DNA from: Treponema bryantii
Lineage (GTDB): Bacteria > Spirochaetota > Spirochaetia > Treponematales > Treponemataceae
Length of the DNA: 64,000 nt
NCBI RefSeq assembly: GCF_900111035.1
Contig: NZ_FOFU01000002.1
Span: 496,001-560,000, forward strand
Direction: 5' to 3'
Position 1 is the stretch's first letter. Every line of letters starts with the position of its first letter. Of this stretch, positions 61,721 to 64,000 are shown one piece after another. Made by a program: the position numbers and the translations under genes. Below the pieces are notes generated by a model. That model did no database searches. It worked only from the letters and a program-made list of their open reading frames with translations, and had not been told where the DNA came from.

Positions 61721-62184
61721 TGAGTTTGCAATTTCTTAAAGCCGGCACTGCAGATGCTGTAACTCTTGTTGGTATTTCCAAGCATGCTTTTGAAAGCGAT
61801 GTTGAAGTTGGTGCTTCTGAGTTGTGCGGACCTCCGGGATATAAGTCAATTCCCTTCTATACAAAAATGGCGAGAATGAATTGTCTTTATAAGCTGATTG
61901 ATGATAACGGACTTACTGTTGGCGGTGCTGTTCTTTTTATAAAAGATAATGAAATGAATGTCGGCAGAATTTTTGTTTCGCCTGTACATTTCCGCAAAGG
62001 CTACGGCATTTTTATGATGCAGCAGATTGAGACGATGTTCCCAGAAGTTCAGATATTTACTCTTGATACGCCAGTCTGGAATATCCGCACGAATGCGTTT
62101 TATCAGAAGTTGGGATACACAGAAGTACGACGTGACAATGATTTTGTGTATTATGAAAAGCGGGCGTTACGGGCCGGCGTTTGA
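61720..62184 (+). CDS. GNAT acetyltransferase with repeat-derived C-terminus
   Basis: The 154-residue GNAT has the acetyl-CoA loop PVHFRKGYGIFMMQQIE near residues 88-104 and the last strand and helix NAFYQKLGYTEVRRDNDFVY. After YYEKR the last six residues (ALRAGV) and the stop codon lie inside the GC-rich element at 62164-62240, so the element ends the gene. The start overlaps the XRE gene stop. Substrate unknown. Confidence 0.85.
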   Translation: MSLQFLKAGTADAVTLVGISKHAFESDVEVGASELCGPPGYKSIPFYTKMARMNCLYKLIDDNGLTVGGAVLFIKDNEMNVGRIFVSPVHFRKGYGIFMMQQIETMFPEVQIFTLDTPVWNIRTNAFYQKLGYTEVRRDNDFVYYEKRALRAGV

Positions 62185-62240
62185 GGCCCGTAGAGGGGGT
62201 AGCGAGCAACGACGTGCGAGCGAGGGGGAGACTTCCCCCT
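62164..62240 (+). repeat. GC-rich palindromic element supplying the GNAT stop
   Basis: A sharp G+C-rich block in A+T-rich DNA: GCGTT start, hairpin ACGGGCC/GGCCCGT (62169-62191), GGGGGTAG, a CGACG-x-GTGC core, and hairpin AGGGGGA/TCCCCCT (62223-62240). Same layout and sequence core as the reverse complement of 44811-44895. Confidence 0.75.
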
Positions 62241-62256
62241 ATGAATTGAGAAAACA

Positions 62257-62907
62257 ATGAACTATTCAAATACAAACGAACATTTATACAATGACATCGC
62301 TCTATGGGAAAAAACTGATGGTAGAGATTTATTTCTTGAGATGCCACTTACGGAAAAGGACGGTCCCACAGTTCTTGATTTCGGTTATGGCTTTGGTGAA
62401 AATCTTTTTGCTTTGAGTAACGCTTATCCCAATGGAAAAATCTATGGAATTGATTGCAGTCCTGTTTGTCAGAAAGAAGTTGGTGAAAAGATTGCAGCGC
62501 GGGGGATTAAAAATATCACCTTAATAAACAAAGAAGTTCACAATCTGCAGGATTTTGAAAATGACTCTCTGGATTTAGTTTTGTTGTATGATGCACTTCA
62601 CGGCGGCGACGGTAAAGGCAAGTACATGCTTTTTGAAGAATCTCACCGCGTATTGAAAACTGGAGGTTGCCTTTCCATCCTGCCCGTACACTTAAGTAAC
62701 TGGCGCGACCGCGAGGGCAAAAAGAAAACTTATTCTCTTAAAATGATTATCGATGAAGTTCAGTCTTTTGGTTATGAATACGCTGGCACCTGCAGCCAGA
62801 AAGGCATTCACTGGGAAAAGTGCCACACGCTGTATTACATCAAAAAAGGAATCATAACCTTTGATATACTTGAGCGAGTTGATGTAATGAATTTTAAGAA
62901 AAAATAA
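62257..62907 (+). CDS. class I SAM-dependent methyltransferase
   Basis: The 216-residue protein has motif I VLDFGYGFGENLF near residue 38, YGIDCSP (motif II) and LDLVLLYDALHGGDGKGKY near 108 (motif IV region). The C-terminal part includes LPVHLSNWRDREGKKKTYSL and HTLYYIKKGIITFDILERVD. It is full length. It follows the GC-rich element and precedes the inverted-repeat array by 24 nt. Acceptor unknown. Confidence 0.87.
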   Translation: MNYSNTNEHLYNDIALWEKTDGRDLFLEMPLTEKDGPTVLDFGYGFGENLFALSNAYPNGKIYGIDCSPVCQKEVGEKIAARGIKNITLINKEVHNLQDFENDSLDLVLLYDALHGGDGKGKYMLFEESHRVLKTGGCLSILPVHLSNWRDREGKKKTYSLKMIIDEVQSFGYEYAGTCSQKGIHWEKCHTLYYIKKGIITFDILERVDVMNFKKK

Positions 62908-62930
62908 TTATAGTAATCGGCTATTTACAG

Positions 62931-63204
62931 AATTTACCTACAAAACAGTCGGTTTTAGTGATTTTGTAGGTAAATTTTGATTGAACTGTAGTGTTGATTC
63001 AAGAAAAATACCTACAAAAATGGCAAAATTGTCAGTTTTGTAGGTATTTTTTTAAAAAATTTATAGAAATCGATTTGATTTTGTGTTTTTTTTACCTACA
63101 AAAAAAGGAAATTTAACATTTTTGTAGGTAAAATCAGAAACTGCCCCATAACAAAATCCATTTATTTACCTACAAAATACATGAAAACCCTAATTTTGTA
63201 GGTA
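62931..63204. repeat. array of four phased 38-bp inverted repeats
   Basis: Four units at 62935-62972, 63009-63046, 63093-63130 and 63167-63204, each TACCTACAAAA, 16 variable nt, TTTTGTAGGTA. The arms extend further by A/T pairing to 12-16 bp. Unit centres are 74, 84 and 74 bp apart. The central 16 nt and the intervals (36, 46, 36 nt) share no obvious sequence. There is no gene in this stretch; the interval between the methyltransferase stop and ATG 63392 holds this array and the dispersed repeat at 63311. Confidence 0.95.
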
Positions 63205-63310
63205 TTTTTCTTTATCTCGAATATACTTTTACTTACTTGGCAGACAAAATTGAGCAATTTTTGACAAGAACTTTTTTCTGATAGAAGATATACTTTTAAT
63301 TAATTGGAGA

Positions 63311-63374
63311 ACGTCATGCTGAACTTGTTTCAGCATCTTTTATATTGAGATCCCGAAACAAGTTCGGGATGACG
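63311..63374. repeat. dispersed inverted repeat (two-hairpin type)
   Basis: CGTCATGCTGAACTTGTTTC with hairpin partner AGCATC, then 12 nt, then GATCCCGAAACAAGTTCGGG ending ATGACG. The two halves are imperfect inverted copies and each also folds on itself. Sequences of this type are widespread dispersed repeats in many bacteria (established knowledge, not checked here). Confidence 0.7.
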
Positions 63375-63391
63375 GGAGAGGAGGCAAGAAT

Positions 63392-64000
63392 ATGGAAGAC
63401 GCAATCTTAAACTGGTTACTGGAAGATGAAAATCCGGAAGTAAAACTCAGAACCCTCAAAGAGGCACTGCATCTGCCCGACAGCGACGAAAAAGTCATCG
63501 AATGCAAAAAGCAGCTGCTCGAAAGTAAGACATACGCGCGCGCTTTGAACAGACTTCACAAACCAAAGAACTGGGATAAGTACGATGCCATTCTTGCCTT
63601 TGCAGAATGGGGACTTACCCGTGCCGATATTGGTAAAGATATTGATGACGAAGTTTTCGGTCTGATTGAAGCTACTGGTTTTAAGATGCTTTGCGGTGAA
63701 CCTCTTCTCCTGCGAAATCTTGTAAAACTTGGATATTATGATGAAGAAATTGTCCGAAAGGAAATTGATGCACAGCTTGCGCTTATTCAGGAAGATGGCG
63801 GTTTCCGATGTATCAGCACAAACAAAAAAATCAATGACCCGAGAAAGCCTCACAAAAGCTGCATAAAATATACAATTGAATTTCTTATGCTTGTTGCCGA
63901 ACTTCATCTTCAGGGAATCAAAACCGAATGCGAAGAAGCTCTTGTTCACTATTTCACAAAACGTAACATTTTCTACCGCACCGACGACATGAAAACTCCT
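63392..64000 (+). CDS. alpha/alpha-toroid (terpene cyclase-like) protein, runs off right edge
   Basis: Open from ATG 63392 (after AGGAGG) for 203 codons to the window end. The sequence (ILNWLLEDENPEVKLRTLKE, GGFRCISTNKKINDP, TIEFLMLVAEL) resembles the helical repeat proteins related to prenyltransferase/squalene-cyclase toroids, often found as accessory proteins of unknown role. The C-terminus lies outside the window. A long antisense frame (63416-63949) is a shadow. Confidence 0.6.
   Translation, partial: MEDAILNWLLEDENPEVKLRTLKEALHLPDSDEKVIECKKQLLESKTYARALNRLHKPKNWDKYDAILAFAEWGLTRADIGKDIDDEVFGLIEATGFKMLCGEPLLLRNLVKLGYYDEEIVRKEIDAQLALIQEDGGFRCISTNKKINDPRKPHKSCIKYTIEFLMLVAELHLQGIKTECEEALVHYFTKRNIFYRTDDMKTP

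Noticed and set aside
62931-63204. CRISPR array, because repeat units of 38 bp alternate with 36-46 nt intervals.
   Set aside because: Only the arms repeat, the centres of the units vary, intervals differ by 10 nt, and no cas gene is near.
62931-63204. Tandem rho-independent terminators.
   Set aside because: Stems are A/T-rich with 16-nt centres, and identical arms in four copies are not needed for termination; the T runs are incidental to the repeat.
63416-63949. Minus-strand open frame of 177 codons opposite the last gene.
   Set aside because: It lies antisense to a plus-strand gene with AGGAGG and coherent domain-like sequence; its translation shows no recognisable family.

Overview
This window most likely comes from a host-associated spirochaete of the Treponema type. 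That is an inference from gene families and style: A+T-rich DNA, dense arrays of small acetyltransferase, VOC, NUDIX and methyltransferase genes, a TolC/RND system with a lipoprotein, an IorAB plus phenylacetate-CoA ligase aromatic-acid module, and a LacI-type regulated beta-galactosidase/esterase pair. There is no rRNA or marker gene to settle it, and I see no tRNA, transposase, integrase, CRISPR array or phage gene.

Layout. (1) About 1-30,600 is an accessory region of roughly 45 small genes, mostly on the minus strand, for modifying or detoxifying small molecules: GNATs, VOC proteins, a Vat-like acyltransferase, APH-like kinases, a short UvrA paralogue, a serine hydrolase, MBL hydrolases, methyltransferases and DUF1697 proteins. 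It also holds an ArsR-controlled permease operon and a Phd/ParE-type toxin-antitoxin pair. Its most striking property is decay by precise internal deletion. At least nine loci keep the start and end of a recognisable family and lack the middle (3195-3530, 4833-5080, 5084-5490, 6662-6839, 11883-12074, 12605-12892, 16701-16889, 26142-26441, 26847-27449). One gene (3534-4091) is a chimera of two neighbouring families, both of which also occur intact in the window. (2) 31,356-38,991 is a TetR-regulated RND efflux operon (adaptor, pump, lipoprotein, TolC). (3) 38,993-43,994 is a divergent beta-galactosidase and secreted esterase pair whose intergenic region carries LacI-type operators. (4) 44,124-46,621 is iorAB; iorA carries two in-frame palindromic insertions. 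(5) 46,700-49,656 is a TetR-controlled envelope operon with two operators. (6) 49,717-53,389 holds a transglutaminase-like exported protein, a phenylacetate-CoA ligase behind a structured 5' leader, and an AlkD-type repair protein. (7) 53,430-64,000 is a second accessory stretch, mainly plus strand, with a MATE pump, duplicated NUDIX domains, a CD3324/ParB-like gene fusion, nucleotide kinase-like and sugar epimerase-like enzymes, an XRE regulator and methyltransferases. It ends in an unusual four-unit inverted-repeat array (62,931-63,204) and a dispersed palindromic repeat.

How it works together: IorAB and PaaK fit fermentative interconversion of aromatic amino acids and aryl acids. LacZ and the esterase fit use of plant or host glycans. 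The efflux and modification genes fit life in a competitive gut community. Four genes (2693, 44124, 49717, 52700) have a good -10 box ending exactly 7 nt before the start codon and no Shine-Dalgarno, so they are probably leaderless. The best candidates for undescribed biology are the helically phased inverted-repeat array, the coding-sequence palindromic insertions, the phenylacetate-CoA ligase leader and the repeated internal deletion of accessory genes.
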